Shown piece by piece: positions 25,758-32,948 of a DNA stretch of 38,444 bases. The notes below the pieces were generated by a model. The model was not told where the DNA came from. It did not search any database and was given only the letters and a program-made list of their open reading frames with translations. This DNA comes from CAZKFN01 sp964552035 (GTDB lineage Bacteria; Bacteroidota; Bacteroidia; Flavobacteriales_E; Vicingaceae), in the NCBI GenBank assembly GCA_964552035.1, contig CAZKFN010000014.1, positions 1 to 38,444 of the forward strand, given 5' to 3'. The position numbers were made by a program, and so were the translations under genes. Position 1 is the stretch's first letter; the number at the start of each line of letters is the position of its first letter.

Positions 25758-26309
25758 ATGAAGTTTTTTTCTTACTTAACCTTAGGGTTAATCGTACTTA
25801 GTTCTTTTGCTTGTTCAAAAAAGGACGAAGACAAACCTGCACCAGACACTCCAAAAATTGAAGAACCAAAACTTGAAGCTACAAAATGGAGAAATATTGA
25901 TTTTACACTTGCAGGCACTTTTAATATCATGGAACAAAAAGTTGACTTCCTTGGGTTTGCCAAAGATTTAAATCCAGATAATTATACAATATTTCATGAG
26001 GATAACACTCTTAATTCTCAAAATTATCCATTCACTTTTAGTGTAACATACAAGATAGCTGGATATGGAATGACTACCGACAGAGAAGCTGGAGAAACCA
26101 TGCCAAGTGAAGGTGTTTGGAGTAGAAATGAAAATATCTTGACAATAATAGATCCTGAAAACAATCAAAGTTTTGAATATACTATTGTTAGCCTAAGCCT
26201 AGACACTTTAAAGCTTGCCGCTGACAAGGACGGAGTAAATTTTGATAATGAAGGCTTAGAAATTGATGAGCTAAATGGTTTAATTATTTTTGAAAGGATT
26301 AAAGAATAA
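25758..26309 (+). CDS. Lipocalin-like lipoprotein, paralogue A
   Basis: 183 residues from ATG 25758, chosen because it gives a normal lipoprotein signal (FFSYLTLGLIVLSSF, then AC and SKKDEDK); a TTG ten codons upstream would push the signal inward. After an acidic, proline-rich linker comes a beta-strand-rich domain with KWRNIDFTLAGTFN, GVWSRNENILTIIDP and a final LIIFERI. The pattern of a first strand with a W, a central EGVW and a closing strand fits lipocalin-like domains. It aligns along its length with the lipoprotein at 29484. Ligand and role are unknown. Confidence 0.8.
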   Translation: MKFFSYLTLGLIVLSSFACSKKDEDKPAPDTPKIEEPKLEATKWRNIDFTLAGTFNIMEQKVDFLGFAKDLNPDNYTIFHEDNTLNSQNYPFTFSVTYKIAGYGMTTDREAGETMPSEGVWSRNENILTIIDPENNQSFEYTIVSLSLDTLKLAADKDGVNFDNEGLEIDELNGLIIFERIKE

Positions 26310-26319
26310 TAAGCTGCAA

Positions 26320-27160
26320 TTAACCAAAAACCTCTTTAAAAGTATACACATCCTTTAACCTGGCTCCTTTTTCTGTGTCTTTTAAGGTAATTATCTCATT
26401 TTCGGCATCATGTTCCATAAAGAGGTAAAAATCTTCTTCCACAGCTCTTTTATAAAACTTTTTTCTATCTTCTAAAGTCAATAAAGGTCGGGTATCATAC
26501 CCCATAACCCAAGGTAGAGGAATATGACCTGCAGAGGGTAAAAGATCAGTTATAAATACTAATTTTTTACCTTGGTAATCCACAATAGGGATCATCATTC
26601 TATCCGTATGCCCATCCGCATAAAATATTTCGAACCAATCAAAATCCTTTACATCATCAATAAATTTCAACTGTCCAAACTCTTGCATAGGTAGAATATT
26701 TTCTTTTAAAAATGAGGCTTTTTCCCTATCATTTGGTTCAGTAGCCCATTTCCAATGTGCCCGATTGGTCCAATAAATAGCATTTTTAAAAGTAGGCTCA
26801 TAAGCTGTTCTATCTTTATTCCATTTCACCCCACCTCCACAGTGATCGAAGTGCAAATGCGTTAAAAATACATCCGTAATATCATCCGGATGAAAGCCGT
26901 TAATTCTCAATGAATTTTCTAAGCTCTCATCACCAAATAAATAATAATAACNNNNNNNNNNNNGTTTGCTTGTCCCCCATTCCATTGTCGATCAACATTA
27001 AGCGATCTCCTTTTTCAATTAGCATACAACGCAAAGCCCAAGAGCACATATTGTTGCTATCTGCTGGGTTTGTTCTTTGCCAAAGGGACTTTGGAACTAC
27101 TCCAAACATTGCACCTCCATCTAATTTAAAATTTCCAGTAGGGATTGGATATATTGTCAT
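26320..27160 (-). CDS. MBL-fold metallo-hydrolase (interrupted by an assembly gap)
   Basis: Two frames are halves of one gene. The 5' part (27160-26964) reads MTIYPIPTGNFKLDGGAMF, MCSWALRCMLIEKGDRLMLI and DNGMGDKQ. The 3' part (to 26320) carries the zinc ligands: THLHFDHCGG (HxHxDH), ADGHTD (H), VFITDLLPSAGHIP (D) and MEHDAE (H). This is a full metallo-beta-lactamase-fold set, close to N-acyl homoserine lactonase or quorum-quenching-like hydrolases in layout, but the substrate cannot be assigned. Codon phase requires a missing length of 3n+2, not 12. The gene lies 94 bases after the second E1 on the same strand. Confidence 0.85.
26952..26963. other. Assembly gap (12 N) inside the MBL-fold gene
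   Basis: Twelve Ns separate frames that differ by one base. The missing piece must be 3n+2 bases long, so the printed length is not the real one. Confidence 0.95.
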
Positions 27161-27254
27161 AATCTTTTCTTTTATTTCTAACGAAGTTAAGATGATTCTC
27201 AGAAAATAAAAAAACCTTCCTCAAGATCATCTCAATTAAATTTCTCTCTTTAAT

Positions 27255-29234
27255 TTAATAAGCTAATAATTCTTCTAGGGTTGCTTTTAATTTATGCTTG
27301 GGTAGAAAGTTATCTTCTAATTTCTTATTAAAAGGTACCGGAGTATCCAACGAAGCTAGGCGTTTAACAGGAGCATCCAAATACTCAAAGCAATGTTCGT
27401 TAATTTTAGCTGATATTTCTCCCCCTATTCCACCAAACAAAGTATCTTCATGAAGGATGAGTACCCTACTGCATTTCTTCACCGTGGCAAAAACACTTTC
27501 CCAATCCATGGGCACTAACGTTCGTAAATCCAATACATCTGCATAAATTCCCATTTCTTCAACTATTTCTTTCGCCCAATGAACTCCTAAACCGTATGTA
27601 ATAATACTCAATTGATCTCCTTCTTTCACCAAATTTGCCTTCCCAAAAGGGAGGTTATAATAACCTTCAGCAACTTCTTCATGAGTACTCCTGTAGAGTG
27701 CTTTATGCTCAAAAAACAAGACGGGATTCGGATCTTCAAAAGCAGTTAACAACAACCCTTTAGCATCAACAGCATTGGAAGGGTAAGCAATTTTCAACCC
27801 TGGAACATGTGTAAACCAAGCTTCATTAGACTGAGAGTGAAAAGGCCCTGCTCCCACTCCAGCTCCTGTTGGCATTCGAACAACTACATCTGCATTTTGT
27901 CCCCAACGCCAATGAACTTTTGCCAGATTATTAACAATTTGGTTAAACCCTTCAGAAACAAAATCAGCAAATTGCATCTCCATCATAGCTTTATCTCCGT
28001 TAATGGATAGACCCAATGCGGCACCTACAATAGCTGCTTCGCAGAGTGGGGTATTCCTCACCCTATCTTTTCCGTACTTTTCTACCAGTCCTTCAGTAGC
28101 TTTAAAAACGCCGCCATATTCTGCAATATCTTGTCCCATTAAGATCAAGTTATCATGTTTTTGCATGGCCAAGTCCAAAGCATTTTGAACAGCATCAATT
28201 AAACGAATGTTTTTTGTATTAGTCGAAGGTAAAACTTCAGTATAAACATAGTCTGCATAAACATCTTTGAGCTCTACAGCTGTATCAGCTTGAATATCCT
28301 CTTCAGAAAAAGCCAACGCTAAAGCTTGTTCTATTTCTTCTGAAAATTGAGCGCGAATCATTTCAACTTTCTCTTTTGTTACTATTTTCTCCTTAAGCAA
28401 ATACTGTTCAAAGTTACTTAGCGGGTCTTTTCTCTCCCAAATTTCAAACAACTCTTTAGGGACATATTTCGTACCAGAAGCTTCCTCATGCCCTCTCATC
28501 CTAAAAGTCATGCATTCCAATAAAATTGGATGCGGATTTTTACGCATTTTTTCAGCTATTTCACTCACTTTTGTATAGACTTCAAGGATATTATTCCCGT
28601 CCACCTGATGTGCTTCCATTCCGTAGCCAATCCCCTTATCGATAAATTGTTTGCATTTAAATTGTTCTTTTGAGGGAGTAGATAAACCATAGCCATTATT
28701 TTCAATCAAGAAAATGACTGGCAAATCCCAAACAGCTGCCACATTAAGGGCTTCATGAAAATCTCCTTCAGAAGTTCCTCCATCTCCACTAAATGCCAGA
28801 GTTATTTTAGATGATTCTTTTAACTTTTCTGACAAAGCAATGCCATCAGCTACGCCCAACTGAGAACCTAAATGAGAAATCATTCCCACAATGTTATAAT
28901 CCCGTGCTCCAAAGTGAAAAGAACGATCCCTTCCCTTAGTAAAACCTGACATTTTCCCTTGAAATTGTGCAAATAATCGCTCTAATGGAATTGACCTAGA
29001 TGTAAAAACGCCCAGATTTCTGTGCATGGGCAGAATGTATTCTTCTTTGTTTAAAGCCATTGTAGCTCCTACAGATATGGCTTCTTGCCCTATGCCAGAA
29101 AACCATTTTGATATTTTTCCTTGCCTCAATAGGATGAGCATTTTTTCCTCAATCATTCGAGGTTTTAAAATACCCTTATAAAGTTCAATTAATTGTTCCT
29201 TTGGGAGTTCAAATCCCTTAAAATTTATATCCAT
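27255..29234 (-). CDS. Second 2-oxo acid dehydrogenase E1, fused alpha and beta subunits
   Basis: 659 residues, same fusion order as the E1 at 11542 but clearly diverged. Alpha part: GKISKWFSGIGQEAISVG, ILPMHRNLGVF and FSGDGGTSEGDFHEALN, followed after a normal spacing by IENNGYGLS, a complete GDG...NN thiamine-diphosphate motif. Beta part: MGQDIAEYGGVFKATEGL, NTPLCEAAIVG (catalytic glutamate), MEMQFADFVSEG, FHSQSNEAW and FFEHKALYRS. It decarboxylates a 2-oxo acid for an E2 not next to it. An exact -7 motif (TAACTTTG, complement of 29260-29267) lies 26 bases before the start. Which of the two E1s uses branched-chain substrates is open. Confidence 0.9.
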   Translation of the reverse strand: MDINFKGFELPKEQLIELYKGILKPRMIEEKMLILLRQGKISKWFSGIGQEAISVGATMALNKEEYILPMHRNLGVFTSRSIPLERLFAQFQGKMSGFTKGRDRSFHFGARDYNIVGMISHLGSQLGVADGIALSEKLKESSKITLAFSGDGGTSEGDFHEALNVAAVWDLPVIFLIENNGYGLSTPSKEQFKCKQFIDKGIGYGMEAHQVDGNNILEVYTKVSEIAEKMRKNPHPILLECMTFRMRGHEEASGTKYVPKELFEIWERKDPLSNFEQYLLKEKIVTKEKVEMIRAQFSEEIEQALALAFSEEDIQADTAVELKDVYADYVYTEVLPSTNTKNIRLIDAVQNALDLAMQKHDNLILMGQDIAEYGGVFKATEGLVEKYGKDRVRNTPLCEAAIVGAALGLSINGDKAMMEMQFADFVSEGFNQIVNNLAKVHWRWGQNADVVVRMPTGAGVGAGPFHSQSNEAWFTHVPGLKIAYPSNAVDAKGLLLTAFEDPNPVLFFEHKALYRSTHEEVAEGYYNLPFGKANLVKEGDQLSIITYGLGVHWAKEIVEEMGIYADVLDLRTLVPMDWESVFATVKKCSRVLILHEDTLFGGIGGEISAKINEHCFEYLDAPVKRLASLDTPVPFNKKLEDNFLPKHKLKATLEELLAY

Positions 29235-29437
29235 AAATTTCTCAACGCTACATTTTTAACAAAGTTAACTTTAAATGCAAGTAATTTTATACTTCGTATT
29301 AGTTTCTTTCAACAATCAAGCACTAAGCAATTACAAAGTTGTTAAGTAAATAACAACCAACTATTAACATCCTTTTGAGATTCAAGTTATTCTTGTGAAA
29401 TATTTATAAAACTTTATCTTTTATCTATAATATCAAG

Positions 29438-29445
29438 TAAATTTG
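29438..29445 (+). promoter_or_regulatory. -7 type motif TAAATTTG before the second lipocalin-like gene
   Basis: Exact TAnnTTTG, 38 bases before the ATG at 29484. No TTG at the expected -33 distance. Confidence 0.3.
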
Positions 29446-29483
29446 CAAAAAAGATGTATGTATTTATATTCAGCTAATACTAA

Positions 29484-30017
29484 ATGAAAAAGACCTTCTA
29501 TTTATTCTCATTACTTTTCTTACTAAGTTTATTAGCTTGTACAAAAAAAGAAAAAATAAAACCAGTTAACTTAGACGAAGACAACGGCAAACCTCATATA
29601 GAAAATATTATCGGAAAATGGAATATTACAGAGTTTATTCTTATTGGCGATTATGTTCATAACGGAACTCCTATTGATGTATATGGAAAATCTTTAGATA
29701 ATAGTAATCCTAACTATATTGTCTTTAATATAGATAAGACCTTTGAAAGTAGCTCAGAACCCATAATTATGAAATTCACCTACAAAGCCCCTTTTGCTAG
29801 AGAAGTAGAAGAAGAAAGAATTATTAATAACAATTTGCCAAATGAAGGATTTTGGAGAATTATAGAGGACAGTGTTTTTATACTTAATGAGAGTAAAGAA
29901 GACGGTTATCGGATTAACACTTTAAATTCCAAACGATTAAGAATAACCTCTTCTAATGTACCGCTTGATGATGGTGTGTTCTCTATGATTGCTACTTTTG
30001 AAAGAAGTAATAATTAG
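29484..30017 (+). CDS. Lipocalin-like lipoprotein, paralogue B
   Basis: 177 residues. Lipoprotein signal FYLFSLLFLLSLLAC with the cysteine followed by TKKEK. The mature domain starts IIGKWNITEFILIGDY, the usual opening of lipocalin-like proteins (GKW), and continues with NYIVFNIDKTFESSSEP, LPNEGFWRIIEDSVFIL and a closing MIATFERS. Compared with the protein at 25758, the order and spacing of GK/TKW, NPNY/NPDNY, PNEGFW/PSEGVW and the final FER are the same, so they are paralogues. The gene lies 47 bases before ddl and could be co-transcribed with it. Function unknown. Confidence 0.8.
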   Translation: MKKTFYLFSLLFLLSLLACTKKEKIKPVNLDEDNGKPHIENIIGKWNITEFILIGDYVHNGTPIDVYGKSLDNSNPNYIVFNIDKTFESSSEPIIMKFTYKAPFAREVEEERIINNNLPNEGFWRIIEDSVFILNESKEDGYRINTLNSKRLRITSSNVPLDDGVFSMIATFERSNN

Positions 30018-30064
30018 ACTAATTTTCTACTTGTCATTTTATATAAAAAATAGATAGCAATAAT

Positions 30065-31042
30065 ATGAAAAAAGTGCTTGCAATCGCAGCAGGAGGTTAT
30101 TCAGATGAAGCTGAAATATCATTATTATCAGCCAATACCGTCTTAGATAATATAGACCTGGATAAGTTTGAGCCTATTTTGGTAAGAATTTTAAGCAATA
30201 AATGGGAAGCAGAATACAAAGGTTCTCATTACCTCATTGATAAAAATGATTTTAGTTTTCAAACCAAAGAAAGAAAAATTACATTTGATTTTGTCTATAT
30301 CATTATTCACGGTACGCCAGGAGAAGATGGAAAACTACAAGCTTATTTTGACCTATTAGCTATTCCCTACTCTTCTCCTAATCATCCCTCTTCTACCTTA
30401 ACCTTCAACAAATGGCATTGCAATACTATTCTCAGACAATTGGGTTATAATGTTGCAGCATCCATTTATCTTAGAGAAAATCAAAAATATAAGGAACAGA
30501 GTATCGTTGATAAATTAGGACTTCCTTTTTTTGTAAAACCATGCTCTGCAGGTAGTAGCTATGGTGTTACAAAAGTTTCCAAAACTGAAGATTTAAAAGC
30601 TGCTGTTGAATATGCTTTTCAGTACGATGAAGAAATTCTTATTGAAAGTGAATTAAAAGGTAGAGAAATTACGTGTGGAGTGTATCAAAATCTAGATCAT
30701 GATGTTATAGCGCTTCCTATTACGGAAATTATTCCAGAAGGAGAATTTTTTGACTTTGCTGCAAAATATCAAGGAGCATCACAAGAAATTACTCCTGCAA
30801 AAATTTCTGAAAAAGCGAGAGTTAACACCCAAGAAACGGCAAAAAAGGTATACCAACAATTAAACTTAAGAGGAATCAACCGAATTGACTTTATGCTGGT
30901 TGATGAAGTTCCTTATATTATTGAAATTAATACTATTCCTGGAATGACAAAAGGTAGTTTAGTTCCTCAACAAATTGAAGCCGCTCACATAAAATTAGAA
31001 GATTTTTTCAGTGAAATCATAGAAGGAATACTAAAAAAGTAG
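30065..31042 (+). CDS. ddl: D-alanine--D-alanine ligase
   Basis: 325 residues, typical for Ddl. The N-terminal domain has AGGYSDEAEISLLSA and IIHGTPGEDGKLQAYFDLL, where the usual HG..GEdG contacts the first D-alanine. The ATP-grasp part has LPFFVKPCSAGSSYGVTKV (phosphate loop), ILIESELKGREITCGVY, and RIDFML with PYIIEINTIPGMTKGSLVPQ (Mg and ATP binding). It joins two D-alanines with ATP to make the dipeptide for peptidoglycan precursors, in the cytoplasm. The gene is followed by about 200 bases and then a tRNA unit with its own promoter. Confidence 0.96.
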   Translation: MKKVLAIAAGGYSDEAEISLLSANTVLDNIDLDKFEPILVRILSNKWEAEYKGSHYLIDKNDFSFQTKERKITFDFVYIIIHGTPGEDGKLQAYFDLLAIPYSSPNHPSSTLTFNKWHCNTILRQLGYNVAASIYLRENQKYKEQSIVDKLGLPFFVKPCSAGSSYGVTKVSKTEDLKAAVEYAFQYDEEILIESELKGREITCGVYQNLDHDVIALPITEIIPEGEFFDFAAKYQGASQEITPAKISEKARVNTQETAKKVYQQLNLRGINRIDFMLVDEVPYIIEINTIPGMTKGSLVPQQIEAAHIKLEDFFSEIIEGILKK

Positions 31043-31185
31043 CTTTATCCAACTTTATTCCCTCTATTTGAAAAAATAAAATGATTTTTGCAAAAAACAA
31101 ACACACTGATTGCTAGAGCATTAAAAAGAAAACATTAAGTATTTTAAACTAAAATAATATTTTGAAAAAAAATTCTGCAATCTTC

Positions 31186-31216
31186 TTGGTCAATTTAAGC
31201 AATGATTATATATTTG
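31186..31216 (+). promoter_or_regulatory. Promoter of tRNA-Lys
   Basis: TTG (31186-31188), a 20-base spacer, then TATATTTG (31209-31216), an exact TAnnTTTG. This is the best match in the window to the Bacteroidetes housekeeping promoter, 31 bases before the tRNA. Confidence 0.7.
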
Positions 31217-31247
31217 CAGTCCAAAATTTTTGGTGGTAGCTAAAAAA

Positions 31248-31320
31248 GACTTGCTAGCTCAGTAGGTAGAGCACATCCCTTTTAAGGATGGGGTCCAGGG
31301 TTCGATCCCCTGGCAAGTCA
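31248..31320 (+). tRNA. tRNA-Lys (anticodon TTT)
   Basis: 73 bases. The acceptor arms GACTTGC and GCAAGTC pair fully, with discriminator A. The D arm is GCTC/GAGC, the anticodon arm CATCC-CTTTTAA-GGATG gives anticodon TTT, and the T arm is CAGGG-TTCGATC-CCCTG. CCA is not encoded and must be added after transcription. The gene is a stand-alone unit with its own promoter and terminator. Confidence 0.97.
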
Positions 31321-31321
31321 C

Positions 31322-31357
31322 AAAAAATCCTCACTAATTCCAGTGAGGATTTTTTTA
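31322..31357 (+). terminator. Terminator of tRNA-Lys
   Basis: ATCCTCACT (31327-31335) pairs perfectly with AGTGAGGAT (31342-31350), extended by five A-T pairs, and runs into a seven-T tract. Loop of six bases. Confidence 0.9.
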
Positions 31358-31455
31358 TTTAAAATTGTTAGAGTATACACTTCAAAAAGACAGAATATAA
31401 ATCCACTCTTCAAGAATAAGTTTTATGATAAAGTTCTATCTTTAGCATAATTCTT

Positions 31456-31463
31456 TAATTTTG
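31456..31463 (+). promoter_or_regulatory. -7 type motif TAATTTTG before the phosphoribosyltransferase
   Basis: Exact TAnnTTTG, 13 bases before the ATG, implying a very short leader. No good -33 element is seen. Confidence 0.3.
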
Positions 31464-31476
31464 ATAAAAATATGGT

Positions 31477-31983
31477 ATGGAAGAAAAAACTCCTATTTTA
31501 AATCATCAGCAAATCATGCAAAAGGTCAATAGAATTGCCTATCAAATTTATGAAGACCACTATGATGATAAAGAAATTATTATTGCTGGAATTGCTAATA
31601 ATGGATTTACTTTCGCCCAAATGCTCCAAAAGAAATTAGAAAGCATTTCTTCTATTCAAATTAAAATGATTGAGCTGCACATTGATAAAAAAAAGCCAAT
31701 AGGAAATGAGCCCGAAATTGGAATTAGCGAAAAGGATTTGAAAAATAAATCTGTTATCTTAGTTGACGATGTTTTAAATTCTGGACGTACAATGATGTAT
31801 GGCCTGCAATGCTTTCTTAAAGCTCCTTTAAAAAGATTAGCAACCGTAGTATTAGTAAATCGAAGCCATAAACGTTTCCCTGTTAATGCAAACTATGTTG
31901 GCGTTTCTCTTGCAACTACCTTAAAAGAACACATTAAAGTAGACTTTGAAAAAGCTAATAATTATGTAGCTTATCTACAATAA
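31477..31983 (+). CDS. Phosphoribosyltransferase family protein (PyrR-like)
   Basis: 168 residues. The PRPP-binding loop is SVILVDDVLNSGRTMMYGL (residues about 90-108), the type I PRTase motif with two acidic residues. IIIAGIANNGFTFAQML is the pyrophosphate loop region, and IKMIELHIDKKKP resembles the PyrR hood. The length and this pattern fit PyrR or a related salvage enzyme, which transfers ribose 5-phosphate from PRPP to a base such as uracil. No pyr genes are nearby, so a regulatory PyrR role is not supported here. Converges with the small lipoprotein gene. Confidence 0.85.
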   Translation: MEEKTPILNHQQIMQKVNRIAYQIYEDHYDDKEIIIAGIANNGFTFAQMLQKKLESISSIQIKMIELHIDKKKPIGNEPEIGISEKDLKNKSVILVDDVLNSGRTMMYGLQCFLKAPLKRLATVVLVNRSHKRFPVNANYVGVSLATTLKEHIKVDFEKANNYVAYLQ

Positions 31984-31996
31984 GTGCCAACTTATA

Positions 31997-32356
31997 TTAT
32001 TCCTCCATTAAGCCCGTTTTGAGCATCGCTCCACCTTCTGCTTTATAATCTACAACAAAGCCAAAACGCCTATCCGTTGCCCTATAATTTGATTCTACAC
32101 CCCCTGTGCTGCCTTTAGTTTTAACCTTTAATTTTAGATAGGTTATCCTACCGTCATTTTCAAACTTTGAGCCGGTATAATCCAATTCAATTCCCCTAAT
32201 TTCTTCAAATTCCTGAGCAATTTCTTCCAACATCTCCTCTGTGGCATCATTGCCAACTATCAATTTTGCCACCCCATCGTCAATTACATATTCAGTATAG
32301 GTAACTACTTGACATGCAGAAAGGAAAAACAAAGCAATCCAGATTAAATTTTTCAT
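31997..32356 (-). CDS. Small lipoprotein of unknown function
   Basis: 119 residues from ATG 32356. This start is chosen because it gives a lipoprotein signal (KNLIWIALFFLSAC with lipobox LSAC); a longer frame to 32434 would overlap the upstream NUDIX gene and place the signal 26 residues inside. The mature part is small and mixed (VTYTEYVIDDGVAKLIVGN, YLKLKVKTKG, RFGFVVDYKAEGG) and fits no family I know. It lies 61 bases after the NUDIX gene on the same strand and may share its transcript. Confidence 0.7.
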   Translation of the reverse strand: MKNLIWIALFFLSACQVVTYTEYVIDDGVAKLIVGNDATEEMLEEIAQEFEEIRGIELDYTGSKFENDGRITYLKLKVKTKGSTGGVESNYRATDRRFGFVVDYKAEGGAMLKTGLMEE

Positions 32357-32417
32357 AAGTACAATTTGATGATTAACCCATTTTCTATACATCAAACGAT
32401 TAAACACTGTTATTATT

Positions 32418-32882
32418 TCATTTGAATCTAGCATCCTTTTGTAAAAGCGATATAACTTTTTTATCTATAGGAAAGGTAAAGTCTTCTTCTGTTAAATTCT
32501 TTATTTTTTCCCAATGAAAATAATGTTCATCTCCTTCGGCAGTATCCTCAGCTCTGCGTCCATTTATTATTGCTTGATTACTCTTATTTTCAACTAAATA
32601 ATAGACAGAAAAAATTTGATCTTGCTTAAAAAAAACAGAAGGAAGGAAAAAATCTGTTGTATAATAATGCTCAACGACATGGATTTCAATTCCCAACTCT
32701 TCCATAAATTCTCTTTTAAGGCATTCCTTTGTACCTTCTCCAAAATTCATTCCTCCACCTGGAAATTTTGTAAACCTAAAATCTTTTCTTCGCTCTGTAG
32801 ATAATAAAACTTCACGATTGGAGTTTATTAACAGACCATAGACTCTTATATTGAAATTATTTATTTCACGATTCATATACAA
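32418..32882 (-). CDS. NUDIX hydrolase
   Basis: 154 residues. The Nudix box is complete: GGMNFGEGTKECLKREFMEE followed by LGI matches GX5EX7REUXEEXGU, which binds the metal and cleaves a nucleoside-diphosphate linkage. FTKFPGGG in front is the usual preceding loop. The substrate cannot be told. A second ATG two codons in is an equally good start. It is divergent from the TonB-dependent receptor gene with 66 bases between them. Confidence 0.92.
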   Translation of the reverse strand: MYMNREINNFNIRVYGLLINSNREVLLSTERRKDFRFTKFPGGGMNFGEGTKECLKREFMEELGIEIHVVEHYYTTDFFLPSVFFKQDQIFSVYYLVENKSNQAIINGRRAEDTAEGDEHYFHWEKIKNLTEEDFTFPIDKKVISLLQKDARFK

Positions 32883-32935
32883 TAAAAATTCATCATTACA
32901 TTTCCCAAACTACCGTTAGCAACCTACAATTTTAC

Positions 32936-32943
32936 TATTTTTG
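32936..32943 (+). promoter_or_regulatory. -7 type motif TATTTTTG before the TonB-dependent receptor
   Basis: Exact TAnnTTTG, ending 5 bases before the GTG start at 32949. If used, the transcript would be nearly leaderless. The -33 position carries only GTTAG. Confidence 0.3.
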
Positions 32944-32948
32944 AAGCC

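Noticed and set aside
32357..32434. Longer N-terminus for the small lipoprotein, overlapping the NUDIX gene
   Set aside because: It would bury a standard lipoprotein signal 26 residues inside the protein. The internal ATG at 32356 fits better.
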